A model generated the notes under the pieces. The model had not been told where the DNA came from, did no database searches, and worked only from the letters and a program-made list of their open reading frames with translations. The translations under genes were made by a program, and so were the position numbers. From JACDAN01 sp963842235 (GTDB lineage: Bacteria; Actinomycetota; Thermoleophilia; Gaiellales; Gaiellaceae), in contig CAWJFT010000003.1 of NCBI GenBank assembly GCA_963842235.1, forward strand, positions 186,001 through 250,000: a DNA stretch of 64,000 bases, written 5' to 3'. Shown here in pieces: positions 1 to 8,536 of this stretch (position 1 is the first letter of the stretch; every line of letters starts with the position of its first letter).

Positions 1-779
1 AGCACGTGAATGGGAAATGCGACGCCCTCGGTGGTACTGGGCGCGGTGTCGTTGTTACCGTCCGATCCAAGCGCGGCGACGCGCCGCTCCGCGAGGAAGG
101 ACGCCGTGGTCGGATGCAGACCCGCCTTCTTCTTGCCCGTGTCCCAGGGCCCGCGTTCGACGAGACGGCGGGAATGGCCGGTCCGGACGAGCAGGATGTC
201 TCCAGGTCCTACGCTGACGCCTACGTCCTCCTCGGCCGCCTCGAGGTCTTGGGAGAACACGTGCTCGCCGGGCTCGAGCCAGTCGATGCCTCGCGCACGA
301 GGGACGTCGAGCAGCACGCCGCGTCCGACGAGGCCATCCTTGAGAAGCTCGATCGTGTCCGCGTCAGCCCCTCGCGCGGTGACGATCGAGTCGGGCTGCC
401 CGCCGTAGAAGCGGCCCTCGTAAGCGACGTGGCAGAAGGCGTCGATGTGACTGTGCCCCTCGTTGTGGTAATCGACGCCGACGTAGTCCTTAGCGAGACG
501 CACGCTTCCGGATCCGATGTCGACGTCGGTCAACATCGTCATGTGGTGATCCGCGGGCTCTGGACAGTCGAGGCGCTCGTGCGTCTGGAGCGAACGGCTG
601 AGCGTGACGGTGGTTCCGCTGCGAACGAGCCGGCCGGCGGCGGCGATGCGGTCGGGGGTGAGGTGATTGAGCGCGCCCCGCTGTCCGCGCTCGCCCCAGC
701 GATCCCAATTGCGCACCTCTTCGAAGAGCGCGCGGAATTCTTCGGCGCTCATCTCGACACGGCGGTCCGGCAAGCTCAT
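1..779 (-). CDS. Cyclase family protein (kynurenine formamidase-like), 3' end cut by window edge
   Basis: About 259 codons are visible, starting MSLPDRRVEMSAEEF and running off the left edge, so the C-terminus is missing. Residues around 100-118 read HNEGHSHIDAFCHV, matching the HxGTHxDxPxH metal-binding signature of the cyclase/KynB-like family (PF04199), metal-dependent hydrolases that open amide or lactone bonds. The bacterial subgroup with an N-terminal NWDRWG...GALN segment is usually annotated only as 'cyclase family protein'; the substrate cannot be read from sequence. The ATG at 777-779 was chosen because the conserved N-terminal region follows directly. It lies downstream of and in the same direction as the YgfZ gene, with a ~110 nt gap in which I see nothing. 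Family call is solid; function is inferred only at family level. Confidence 0.85.
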   Translation of the reverse strand, partial: MSLPDRRVEMSAEEFRALFEEVRNWDRWGERGQRGALNHLTPDRIAAAGRLVRSGTTVTLSRSLQTHERLDCPEPADHHMTMLTDVDIGSGSVRLAKDYVGVDYHNEGHSHIDAFCHVAYEGRFYGGQPDSIVTARGADADTIELLKDGLVGRGVLLDVPRARGIDWLEPGEHVFSQDLEAAEEDVGVSVGPGDILLVRTGHSRRLVERGPWDTGKKKAGLHPTTASFLAERRVAALGSDGNNDTAPSTTEGVAFPIHV

Positions 780-888
780 GCGACAAGTATCAGGGTCTGG
801 CCGTTGCCGCAGTTGCGGGTCGGGATCTACCTCGTCGGCTACACGCTTTTCAGCAGCGGCGACGAAGTGCCGAGCAACGGGCGCGGCA

Positions 889-1659
889 CTACCGTCGAGA
901 CGACGCCCTAGCGCCGTCGACGGTGAGCACGGCGTCCTCGGGCACATCCGTCCTGATATAGGCAAGCGCCAGTCCCGAAACGGAGCTCGTGATCCGGCCG
1001 ACTGCCTTATCGCCGTCGAGCACCTCGGTCTCCGGCTGCGCCGTCCCCTCGAGCTCCAGCAGCCGAAGGGAACGGTTGGCCTTACCGCGGTAATGGAGCC
1101 GCGCGATCGGCTCCTGGCCGGGGTAGCAACCCTTGCTGAAGCTCACATGGGTTTCAGTCAGCCCGGCCTCGGCCGGAAGTACGCGGTCGTCAATCTCGCG
1201 CCCCCAGCGCGGCGTGTGTGCCTCGATCCGGCGGCGCTCGAGCTCGTCTTCCGCCAGCAGCTCGTCAGGAGGCTCGGCGTCCAAAACTTCGACCGCAGGT
1301 TCTCCGTACTCGTCGTTCGGAATGCCGTCGCTGTCGCCGAACACGACATGCGATGTGTGCTCCTCCGCCTCGATCTCGCACTTCGACGCGAATCGTGCTC
1401 GCAGGAGCTGCGTGCGCACCGCCTCCCCAAGGCCGGGCTCGGTGAGAAGCAGGAAGTCGTCGTCAGCGCGCCGCCAAACGACGAGCGGAGCGATGACGCG
1501 TCCCTTCGGCGTCAGGAGCAGCGCACGCCGGCTACCGCCCACCTCCAGGGTCGCGACCTCGTTCGAGACCATCCGCTCGAGGAAGTCGGCAGCATCGGGC
1601 CCGGAGACCGCGACGAACTCGCGCGGCCGAACGCCCACTCTCGCCGTCGTGATCTGCAC
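889..1659 (-). CDS. ygfZ: YgfZ/GcvT-domain folate-binding protein
   Basis: 256 aa. The hallmark KGCYPGQE motif is present at about residue 175, the signature of YgfZ/IBA57-type proteins, tetrahydrofolate-binding relatives of the glycine-cleavage T-protein that help maintain certain Fe-S enzymes. The N-terminal half (GPDAADFLERMVSNEV; LLTPKGR) fits the GcvT-like fold and the C-terminus has the usual small beta-barrel with an LRLLELEG strand. Length is normal for actinobacterial homologues. It is divergent from the molybdopterin oxidoreductase gene with only 38 nt between start codons, so the two may share a compact promoter region. Fe-S maintenance is inferred from the E. coli protein; no partner gene here tests it. 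Confidence 0.88.
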   Translation of the reverse strand: MQITTARVGVRPREFVAVSGPDAADFLERMVSNEVATLEVGGSRRALLLTPKGRVIAPLVVWRRADDDFLLLTEPGLGEAVRTQLLRARFASKCEIEAEEHTSHVVFGDSDGIPNDEYGEPAVEVLDAEPPDELLAEDELERRRIEAHTPRWGREIDDRVLPAEAGLTETHVSFSKGCYPGQEPIARLHYRGKANRSLRLLELEGTAQPETEVLDGDKAVGRITSSVSGLALAYIRTDVPEDAVLTVDGARASSRR

Positions 1660-1697
1660 CTCGGGAAAGGATATGGACGGCCATTAGTCTGAGAGGG

Positions 1698-2303
1698 ATG
1701 TTCCGATCCAGGGCAGAACGCAAGGTGGAAGAAGCCGGATACGACCCGGCGCGGCTTCCGCCGGGTCAGTACCTGACCGAGAAGTGGCCGGTGCTCCATG
1801 CAGGCACCGTGCCGCAGACCGATCTCGCCACCTGGGACCTCCGAGTCTTCGGCGAGGTCGAGAATCCGATCACGCTCTCGTGGGAGGAGCTCACCGCACT
1901 TCCTACCCGCGAAATCACGACGGACATCCATTGCGTAACGCGCTGGAGCCGGTTCGACACGAGCTTCAAAGGCGTCCATTGGAGCGAACTGGCAAAACTG
2001 GTCCATCCGAAGCCGACAGCCCGCTTCGTGGTGGCTCACGCAGAGCAAGACTTCACGACAAACGTCCCACTCTCGGCGCTCGAAGAGGACGAAGCACTCC
2101 TTGCCTATGAAGCAGACGGCGAACCGCTAACGCCAGAACACGGCTGGCCGCTGCGACTGGTGATCCCCAAGCGCTATTTCTGGAAGAGCGCCAAGTGGCT
2201 CAGAGCAATCGAGCTCCTAAACCATGACGAACCAGGCTTCTGGGAACGCCTGGGCTACCACAACGAAGCCGACTACCTAAAGGAAGAACGCTACGGCTTC
2301 TAA
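1698..2303 (+). CDS. Small molybdopterin-dependent oxidoreductase (sulfite-oxidase fold)
   Basis: 201 aa, no signal peptide. The sequence WDLRVFGEVENP followed by LSWEELTALPTREI and DIHCVTRWSRFD is the core of the sulfite oxidase/YedY molybdopterin domain (PF00174); the Cys at about residue 79 is the expected thiolate ligand to molybdenum. The protein lacks the C-terminal dimerisation domain of eukaryotic sulfite oxidases and the Tat signal of MsrP, so it is a minimal cytoplasmic version of unknown substrate, a type common in actinobacteria and archaea. It starts at ATG 1698 shortly after the divergent ygfZ start. Its 3' end is followed by a dispersed structured repeat that separates it from the convergent groEL. 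Confidence 0.87.
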   Translation: MFRSRAERKVEEAGYDPARLPPGQYLTEKWPVLHAGTVPQTDLATWDLRVFGEVENPITLSWEELTALPTREITTDIHCVTRWSRFDTSFKGVHWSELAKLVHPKPTARFVVAHAEQDFTTNVPLSALEEDEALLAYEADGEPLTPEHGWPLRLVIPKRYFWKSAKWLRAIELLNHDEPGFWERLGYHNEADYLKEERYGF

Positions 2304-2324
2304 AGCGCGGTAGAGCGACTGAGA

Positions 2325-2477
2325 TCCGCCGCCGGAGCGGGGCTTTGCCCCGCGGGAGGCTCACAACGAAAGAAAGCGGTGGACGGAGCGAGCCAGAAGC
2401 CAGCTCCGTCCACCGATGAAAGCAAGAGCCCGCCCGCAAGGAGGGGGCTCGCGGGGGAACCAGGCGGTTCCCCCGCG
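2325..2477. repeat. Dispersed structured repeat, copy 1 (inverted relative to copy 2 at 58316)
   Basis: The whole gap between the molybdoenzyme and groEL is filled by an element with three hairpins: GCGGGGC-TTT-GCCCCGC at 2337-2353; a perfect 13-bp stem pairing 2377-2389 with 2403-2415; and the 12-bp GC-rich stem 2450-2477. The outer blocks GATCCGCCGCCGGAGC and GGGAGGCTCAC, the GGGGGAACC hairpin and the GGAGGGGG block recur in the same order at 58316-58472 on the opposite strand. In both places the element follows a stop codon in the same relative orientation (block GATCCGCC first). No coding potential is apparent. Confidence 0.75.
2450..2477 (-). terminator. Strong hairpin terminator after groEL
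   Basis: Perfect 12-bp stem CGCGGGGGAACC / GGTTCCCCCGCG with a 4-nt loop, starting 5 nt after the groEL stop. There is no long U tract, which is common for terminators in GC-rich actinobacteria. It is part of the dispersed repeat, so it may serve the convergent molybdoenzyme gene as well. Confidence 0.7.
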
Positions 2478-2481
2478 CTTC

Positions 2482-4107
<1,626 letters not shown>

Positions 4108-4133
4108 TCAGATACCTCCGTAGCGAGTGTTTT

Positions 4134-4475
4134 CTAGGCGGTTGTTTCCGCCATCTCCTTCTTCTTGCTGCCGGCTTTCGAGCCGGTGGTCACGACCTTG
4201 GCGAGCACGTCCGCCTCTCTGAGGATCAAGTAGTCATCGCCGCCGATCTTGATCTCAGTGCCGCCGTACTTGGAAAAGACGACCTCGTCACCGGCCGCGA
4301 CTTCGAGCGGAACGAGCTCGCCGCTCTCGGTCCGGGTGCCGGAGCCGACGGCGAGCACACGCCCGCGCTGCGGCTTCTCCTTGGCTGTGTCTGGTAGGAC
4401 GATGCCGCTCGTCGTCGTCTCCTCTTCTTCGAGAATCTCGACGATCAGGCGGTCGCCCAGCGGCTGAAGATCCAT
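4134..4475 (-). CDS. groS: Co-chaperonin GroES (Hsp10) with C-terminal basic tail
   Basis: 113 aa. It starts LQPLGDRLIVEILEEEETTTSGIVLPDTAKEKP, which contains the mobile loop that docks on GroEL, and carries the expected EVVFSKYGGTEIKIGGDDYLIL strand. After the normal end of GroES (DVLAKV) there is an extra ~18-residue Ser/Lys-rich tail (SKAGSKKKEMAETTA), making the protein longer than the usual 95-100 aa; I know no function for it. ATG 4475 is preferred over the adjacent TTG because an AAGGAGGAGG ribosome-binding site sits just upstream. First gene of the groESL operon. Confidence 0.96.
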   Translation of the reverse strand: MDLQPLGDRLIVEILEEEETTTSGIVLPDTAKEKPQRGRVLAVGSGTRTESGELVPLEVAAGDEVVFSKYGGTEIKIGGDDYLILREADVLAKVVTTGSKAGSKKKEMAETTA

Positions 4476-4515
4476 CAACCGACCTCCTCCTTCAAAAGGG
4501 ACTTTGTAACACCGT

Positions 4516-4542
4516 TTGGCACTCCTAGGGGTCGAGTGCCAG
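4516..4542. promoter_or_regulatory. CIRCE operator (HrcA site) upstream of groES
   Basis: TTGGCACTC - 9 nt - GAGTGCCAG, an inverted repeat matching the CIRCE consensus TTAGCACTC-N9-GAGTGCTAA at 7 of 9 positions in each arm. Both deviations (A to G in one arm, T to C in the other) are symmetric, so the arms still pair. It lies about 40 nt upstream of groES. HrcA binding CIRCE represses groESL until heat stress; hrcA itself is not in the window. It also lies just upstream of the divergent Nudix gene. Confidence 0.9.
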
Positions 4543-4575
4543 GCTAGCTTATCGGGTTCGGGTGGCCTCTCGCAA

Positions 4576-5049
4576 ATGGTCGCGCGGCGGTTTGTTACAA
4601 ACCGTCAGGTGCGTCGGGAGTTCTCCGCAGGGGCCGTGGTCGTGCGCAGGATGCGTGGCCGCTGGTGGCTGGCAGCGATCAGGCCGGGCGGGCGAGCGGA
4701 GGGCTTGTGGGCGCTCCCGAAGGGCAATCTGGGCCATGGTGAGCCCCCGGAGGCGACTGCACTGAGGGAAGTCACCGAGGAGACGGGGCTGGAGGGCGTC
4801 TCGCTCGGGAAGCTCGGCGACGTCCGGTACGTCTACACCCTCCGCGGTGAACGGATCTTCAAGGTCGTCAGCTTCTTCCTCGTGCGGTACCTGCGCGGAC
4901 GCATCGACGACGTTCCTGAGCCGTTCCGTCATGAGGTCGCGGAGGCCCGCTGGCTTCCGCTCGACGAGGCTCCACGTCTTCTTGCCTACGGCGGCGAGAA
5001 GGACATGGCTCGAAAGGCTCTGGCTTCACTCGAGGAACACCCCGTATGA
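4576..5049 (+). CDS. Nudix hydrolase
   Basis: 157 aa from ATG 4576. The Nudix box is intact: G-HGEPPE-ATAL-REVTEETGLEG, with the metal-binding REVTEE core. Preceding AGAVVVRRMRGRWWLAAIRPGGRAEGLWALPKGNL and following VSFFLVRYL are typical of MutT/Ap4A-hydrolase-like members that hydrolyse nucleoside diphosphates linked to another moiety. Which substrate is not readable. An in-frame TTG at 4516 would put the start inside the CIRCE operator, so ATG 4576 is preferred; GTG 4609 is an alternative that still leaves the domain intact. The gene overlaps the next (ASCH) by 4 nt (ATGA), implying co-translation. It is divergent from groES. Confidence 0.9.
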   Translation: MVARRFVTNRQVRREFSAGAVVVRRMRGRWWLAAIRPGGRAEGLWALPKGNLGHGEPPEATALREVTEETGLEGVSLGKLGDVRYVYTLRGERIFKVVSFFLVRYLRGRIDDVPEPFRHEVAEARWLPLDEAPRLLAYGGEKDMARKALASLEEHPV

Positions 5050-5447
5050 TCATCCGGCCTCGGTGGCCGGAAACAACTGACCGCAAGAATCGAGACGTGT
5101 ACGCGCTGAACTTCTACTCACCAATGGTCGCCGACCAACTGCGGAGCCGTCGGAAGACGGCGACGATCCGCGTCGGCGACAAATCGGCCAAGTACAAGAA
5201 GGGGATGGTCGTGCAGGTGCTCGTCGGAGCGCGCTTCGGGCCGCGCAAGAAGGTCTTCGACGCTGTCATCGACAAGGTCGAGGTAAAGCCCCTTGCCGAT
5301 GTCTCACCGCGGGAGATCGAGCACGACAACCCGGAGCTGAGACGCCCCGACGAGATGGCCAACTGGCTCGGCCAGCTCTACAACCGGCCGATCGGAGCGG
5401 AGGACATCGTCACGGTCATCCGCTTCTCCGAGATCCGCGACTCGTAG
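5046..5447 (+). CDS. ASCH-domain protein, putative RNA-binding
   Basis: 133 aa. The core from about residue 18 (VYALNFYSPMVADQLRSRRKTATIR, then GMVVQVLVGARFG and a C-terminal VTVIRFSEI strand) resembles ASCH domains, PUA-like beta-barrels thought to bind RNA in translation-related roles. The ATG at 5046 overlaps the Nudix stop; a GTG at about 5097 (VYALNF) would give a tighter protein start. The coupling to a Nudix hydrolase suggests a shared nucleotide/RNA housekeeping role, but this is inference from neighbourhood. It is convergent with the zinc-ribbon gene, 7 nt away. Confidence 0.72.
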   Translation: MIIRPRWPETTDRKNRDVYALNFYSPMVADQLRSRRKTATIRVGDKSAKYKKGMVVQVLVGARFGPRKKVFDAVIDKVEVKPLADVSPREIEHDNPELRRPDEMANWLGQLYNRPIGAEDIVTVIRFSEIRDS

Positions 5448-5454
5448 CGACGCC

Positions 5455-5733
5455 CTAGCGGCCGGGTCTGCGGATGGGCGTCCCGAAGAGCTCGCGCGGC
5501 CGCAGCTCGCCGCCGCATGTTTCGCATTCCACCGCGAACGCCGAGCTGAAGCGCGCGCCACAGAACGGGCAGCGCGCTCGCATCTCTCCGCCGCAGCTGG
5601 GGCAGGCCGCGGGAAGCTCGGCCTCCCACTCCTCGAAGTAGCGCTGCGCGAAGCCGCAGTCCAGGCACACGGCGACCCAGTCGCCGAGCGTCTTGCGCCG
5701 CTCTTCCTTCAGCCAGTCTCCAGCGCTGCCCAC
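5455..5733 (-). CDS. Double zinc-ribbon protein
   Basis: 92 aa with four CxxC knuckles: CLDC (about 23-26), CPSC (43-46), CPFC (54-57) and CETC (69-72), i.e. two zinc ribbons or one interleaved pair, followed by an Arg-rich C-terminus. Such small proteins are usually annotated hypothetical; zinc binding is clear, the role is not. It is transcribed away from the ASCH gene and lies 9 nt beyond the stop... of the nucleotidyltransferase on the same strand, so it may be co-transcribed with it. Confidence 0.75.
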   Translation of the reverse strand: MGSAGDWLKEERRKTLGDWVAVCLDCGFAQRYFEEWEAELPAACPSCGGEMRARCPFCGARFSSAFAVECETCGGELRPRELFGTPIRRPGR

Positions 5734-5742
5734 GGCTGGAAT

Positions 5743-6246
5743 CTACTCCGGAGGGAGCATCAGGCCGAAGCGTTCGGCCAGAAGCCCCATGTCGTGGCGG
5801 TCATGCTCGTCCCACGGATAGCCCAAATGGTGGCGAAGCTGCAGCTCAGCCGTCAGGCAGGGCACTGTTCGTCCCTCGATCGCACCGATTGCTCCGAGAC
5901 CCTCGCTCGGATACGCACCCCACGCGTTCTCGGGCAAGGGCTGCCAGCCGTTGCCGGCGGCGTCGAAGACGACCGGATGCAGGTCGACGCGGCGGCCTCC
6001 CGGGCCCTGGAGCACGAAGCGCGCCGGGAGCCCAGGCTGAGCCTCGACATCGTGGGTGAAGCCGGCGCCGCCGAGAACCTCGACGGCCTGCTCGCAGTCG
6101 TCACGCGCCACGACCAGGTCGAGATCCTCGTGATCACGTGTCCGGGTGCCGACGAGCGCGTCGACGCCCCAGCCTCCGTCGACCCAGAAGCGGATTCCCG
6201 CGGCCTCGAGGCGGTCGAGCACATCGATGACATCGGCTCCGTTCAT
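5743..6246 (-). CDS. Aminoglycoside/lincosamide-type nucleotidyltransferase
   Basis: 167 aa from ATG 6246. The segment FWVDGGWGVDALVGTRTRDHEDLDLVV holds the GG-(10-12)-DxD metal-binding pattern of the Pol-beta-like nucleotidyltransferases; this exact version (WxxGGWGxDAL... HxDLDLVV) is typical of the aminoglycoside 2''-nucleotidyltransferase/Lnu-like family (PF10706). Members adenylylate antibiotics, but chromosomal environmental homologues are rarely tested, so a resistance role is unproven. A longer in-frame open stretch upstream (to 7332) is only the antisense of the dehydrogenase gene. It is divergent from E1 alpha, with 30 nt between starts. Confidence 0.83.
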   Translation of the reverse strand: MNGADVIDVLDRLEAAGIRFWVDGGWGVDALVGTRTRDHEDLDLVVARDDCEQAVEVLGGAGFTHDVEAQPGLPARFVLQGPGGRRVDLHPVVFDAAGNGWQPLPENAWGAYPSEGLGAIGAIEGRTVPCLTAELQLRHHLGYPWDEHDRHDMGLLAERFGLMLPPE

Positions 6247-6276
6247 CGCCGTCCCTGTCGTTAGAGTTTCCGCGCC

Positions 6277-7323
6277 ATGGCGATCGCGCGCGAAGCCGAG
6301 CCGGTCGGCTCCCTCCACGAGATCCGCGAAGCGGGTCTCGACCGCGAGGACCTGTTCGGGATCTATCGCACCATGCTGATCACGCGCGGGATCGAGGAGC
6401 GCGGGCACATTCTCTACAAGCAGGGAAAGATCCCGGGCTCGTTCTACACGGGGCGAGGGAACGAAGCCTCGTCCATCGGCGTCGCGACGGCCATGGGCCC
6501 CGAGGACGTGGGCACGCCGCTCCACCGCGACATGGGCGTCCATGTCACGCGCGGGGTCGAGCCCTGGCGCATCTTCGCGCAGTACATGGGCCGCGAAGAC
6601 GGGCCGACGAGAGGCCGCGACGGCAACGTCCACATGGCCGACGCGCAGTTGGGGCTCATCGCCATGGTCAGCCATCTTCCCGCCATGCTCCCGGTCGCCG
6701 TCGGCGCCGCGCTCGCCTTCCGGATCCGGAACGAGAAGCGCGTCGCGGTCGCCTGGTACGGCGAAGGCGCCTCCGCGCGGGGCGACACGCACGAGGGGAT
6801 GAACCTCGCCGGTGTCCGCCGCCTTCCCGTGGTGTTCATCTGCGACAACAACCAGTGGGCGTACTCGACCCCGACGCACCTCGAGTACGCCTGCGAGACG
6901 CTCGCCGACCGCGCGCAGGCGTACGGGTTCGACGGGGTGGTCGTGGACGGCACCGACGTGCTCGCCGTCTACCGCGAGACCAAGAAGGCGATCGAGAAGG
7001 CCCGCGAAGGCGGCGGTCCGACTCTCATCGAGTCGCTCACCCTGCGCATGGAGGGCCACGCCGTCCACGACGACGCCTTCTACGTGCCCAAGGAGCTCTT
7101 CGAGGAGTGGGCAAAGCGCGACCCGATCGAGCGCTTCCGCTCCTGGCTCCGCGAGAACGCCGACATGAGCGACGACGAAGAGGACGAGATCGCTGCCGGC
7201 GTCAAGCGCACGCTCAACCAGGCGATCGAGCGCGCGGAGCAGTCGCCGCTGCCCGATCCCTCCACCGTCGCCGAGCGCGTGTTCGCACGGCCGGAGGACC
7301 TCGACACCCCACACCACAAGTAA
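6277..7323 (+). CDS. 2-oxoacid dehydrogenase E1 component, alpha subunit
   Basis: 348 aa, normal for an alpha2beta2-type E1 alpha. The thiamine-diphosphate motif GEGASARGDTHEGMN...CDNNQ is at residues ~162-195; the regulatory-loop region and HAVHDD follow. Decarboxylates a 2-oxoacid (pyruvate or branched-chain; cannot be told apart here) with E1 beta and passes the acyl group to E2 lipoyl. The motif HxD..T in LHRDMGVHVTRG fits the branched-chain/acetoin-type group. The gene starts the E1a-E1b-E2 cluster; no E3 (lipoamide dehydrogenase) is in the window. A 167-nt gap with a stem-loop separates it from E1 beta. Confidence 0.93.
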   Translation: MAIAREAEPVGSLHEIREAGLDREDLFGIYRTMLITRGIEERGHILYKQGKIPGSFYTGRGNEASSIGVATAMGPEDVGTPLHRDMGVHVTRGVEPWRIFAQYMGREDGPTRGRDGNVHMADAQLGLIAMVSHLPAMLPVAVGAALAFRIRNEKRVAVAWYGEGASARGDTHEGMNLAGVRRLPVVFICDNNQWAYSTPTHLEYACETLADRAQAYGFDGVVVDGTDVLAVYRETKKAIEKAREGGGPTLIESLTLRMEGHAVHDDAFYVPKELFEEWAKRDPIERFRSWLRENADMSDDEEDEIAAGVKRTLNQAIERAEQSPLPDPSTVAERVFARPEDLDTPHHK

Positions 7324-7393
7324 GTGGCTCACCAGGCAACATCACTCGATCCTCTGGCGGCTGCAAAGCGGCGCCAGCCTGGAGCCTCAGGCC

Positions 7394-7420
7394 GCGCCCA
7401 TATCTCCTCGATATGGACGC
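7394..7420 (+). other. Stem-loop between E1 alpha and E1 beta
   Basis: GCGCCCATATC - TCCTC - GATATGGACGC: 11-bp arms with one mismatch and a 5-nt loop, in the otherwise featureless 7324-7490 gap. It could be an attenuator, processing site or an operator for a local regulator. No poly-U follows, so a terminator is unlikely. Confidence 0.5.
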
Positions 7421-7490
7421 GTCCTGAGTCCGCATTCTGGCTTGCTTTTCGCTCGCCAGAGAACCGGCAATGTCACCTGGAGAGCCACTG

Positions 7491-8465
7491 ATGGCCGAAC
7501 TGACGTACCTGCAGGCAATTTCCGACGGCCTCCGCCAGGAGATGCGGCGCGACAAGCGCGTGTTCGTGATCGGCGAGGACGTCGGCGTCTACGGCGGCGC
7601 CTTCAAGGTGACGCTCGGCTTCCAGGAGGAGTTCGGCCCGTGGCGCGTGATCGACTCGCCGCTCTCGGAGACGGCGATCATGGGGGGTTGCACCGGCGCA
7701 GCGATCATGGGCATGCGCCCCGTCGCGGAGATGCAGTTCGCCGACTTCGTCTCCTGCGCCTGGGACCACCTGACGACGGTCGCGGCCAAGCAGTTCTACC
7801 GCGTCGGAACCCCGATCCCGATCGTCGTCCGGCTCCCTTCGGGCGGCGGGTTCTCGGGCGGGCCGTTCCACTCGCAGAACCCGGAGAGCTCCTTCGCGCA
7901 CATCGCGGGCCTGAAGGTCGTCTGTCCGGCGACGCCGGAAGACGCGAAGGGTCTCCTGATCAGCGCGATCGAGGATCCCAACCCTGTCCTCTACTTCGAG
8001 CACAAGCACCTCTACCGCCGGATCAAGGCGGAGGTGCCGGAGGAGCGCTACACGACGCCCTTCGGCAAGGCGCGCGTGCATCGCGAGGGCGACGACGTCA
8101 CGGTCGTGACCTGGGGCGCGATGGTCTACACGGCCGGCGAGGCCGCGCAGCAGCTCGAGGGCGACGGGATCTCGACCGAGATCCTTGATCTCCGGACGAT
8201 CATCCCGTGGGACCGCGAGGCCGTCCTCGAGAGCGCGAAGAAGACATCCAAGGTGCTCGTGCTCCACGAAGACACGCGCACAGGCGGCTTCGGCGGGGAG
8301 ATCGCGGCAACGATCGCGGAAGACGCGTTCGAGCACCTGGACGCCCCGATCAAGCGCATTGCGGCCCCCGACTCGCCGGTGCCGTTCTCACCGCCGCTCG
8401 AGAAGGCGTTCATCCCGCAGGTCGAGGACGTCGCCGCAGGGATCAGAGAGCTCGCTGAGTATTAA
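7491..8465 (+). CDS. 2-oxoacid dehydrogenase E1 component, beta subunit
   Basis: 324 aa from ATG 7491, chosen over the in-frame ATG 7470 because a GGAG sequence lies 8 nt upstream of the second. It has the transketolase-like pyrimidine domain (FVIGEDVGVYGG, VIDSPLSETAIMG, MQFADFVSCAWDHL) and the C-terminal domain (EILDLRTIIPWD, VLVLHEDTRTGGFGGE) of E1 beta. Pairs with E1 alpha in the heterotetrameric decarboxylase and holds the second half of the ThDP site. E2 follows after 71 nt. Confidence 0.94.
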   Translation: MAELTYLQAISDGLRQEMRRDKRVFVIGEDVGVYGGAFKVTLGFQEEFGPWRVIDSPLSETAIMGGCTGAAIMGMRPVAEMQFADFVSCAWDHLTTVAAKQFYRVGTPIPIVVRLPSGGGFSGGPFHSQNPESSFAHIAGLKVVCPATPEDAKGLLISAIEDPNPVLYFEHKHLYRRIKAEVPEERYTTPFGKARVHREGDDVTVVTWGAMVYTAGEAAQQLEGDGISTEILDLRTIIPWDREAVLESAKKTSKVLVLHEDTRTGGFGGEIAATIAEDAFEHLDAPIKRIAAPDSPVPFSPPLEKAFIPQVEDVAAGIRELAEY

Positions 8466-8536
8466 CCGATGGAGGCGCTTCCGGCGACATCACGAATGCC
8501 CAAAGCTGTAGATACGTCACTTCAGGACGCGTAGCG

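Noticed and set aside
949..956. TGATATAG near the 3' end of ygfZ as another operator
   Set aside because: Only a partial match, inside coding sequence, not paired.
6247..7332. Long N-terminal extension of the nucleotidyltransferase frame
   Set aside because: Lies antisense to the E1 alpha gene; the real gene starts at 6246 with a clear family N-terminus.
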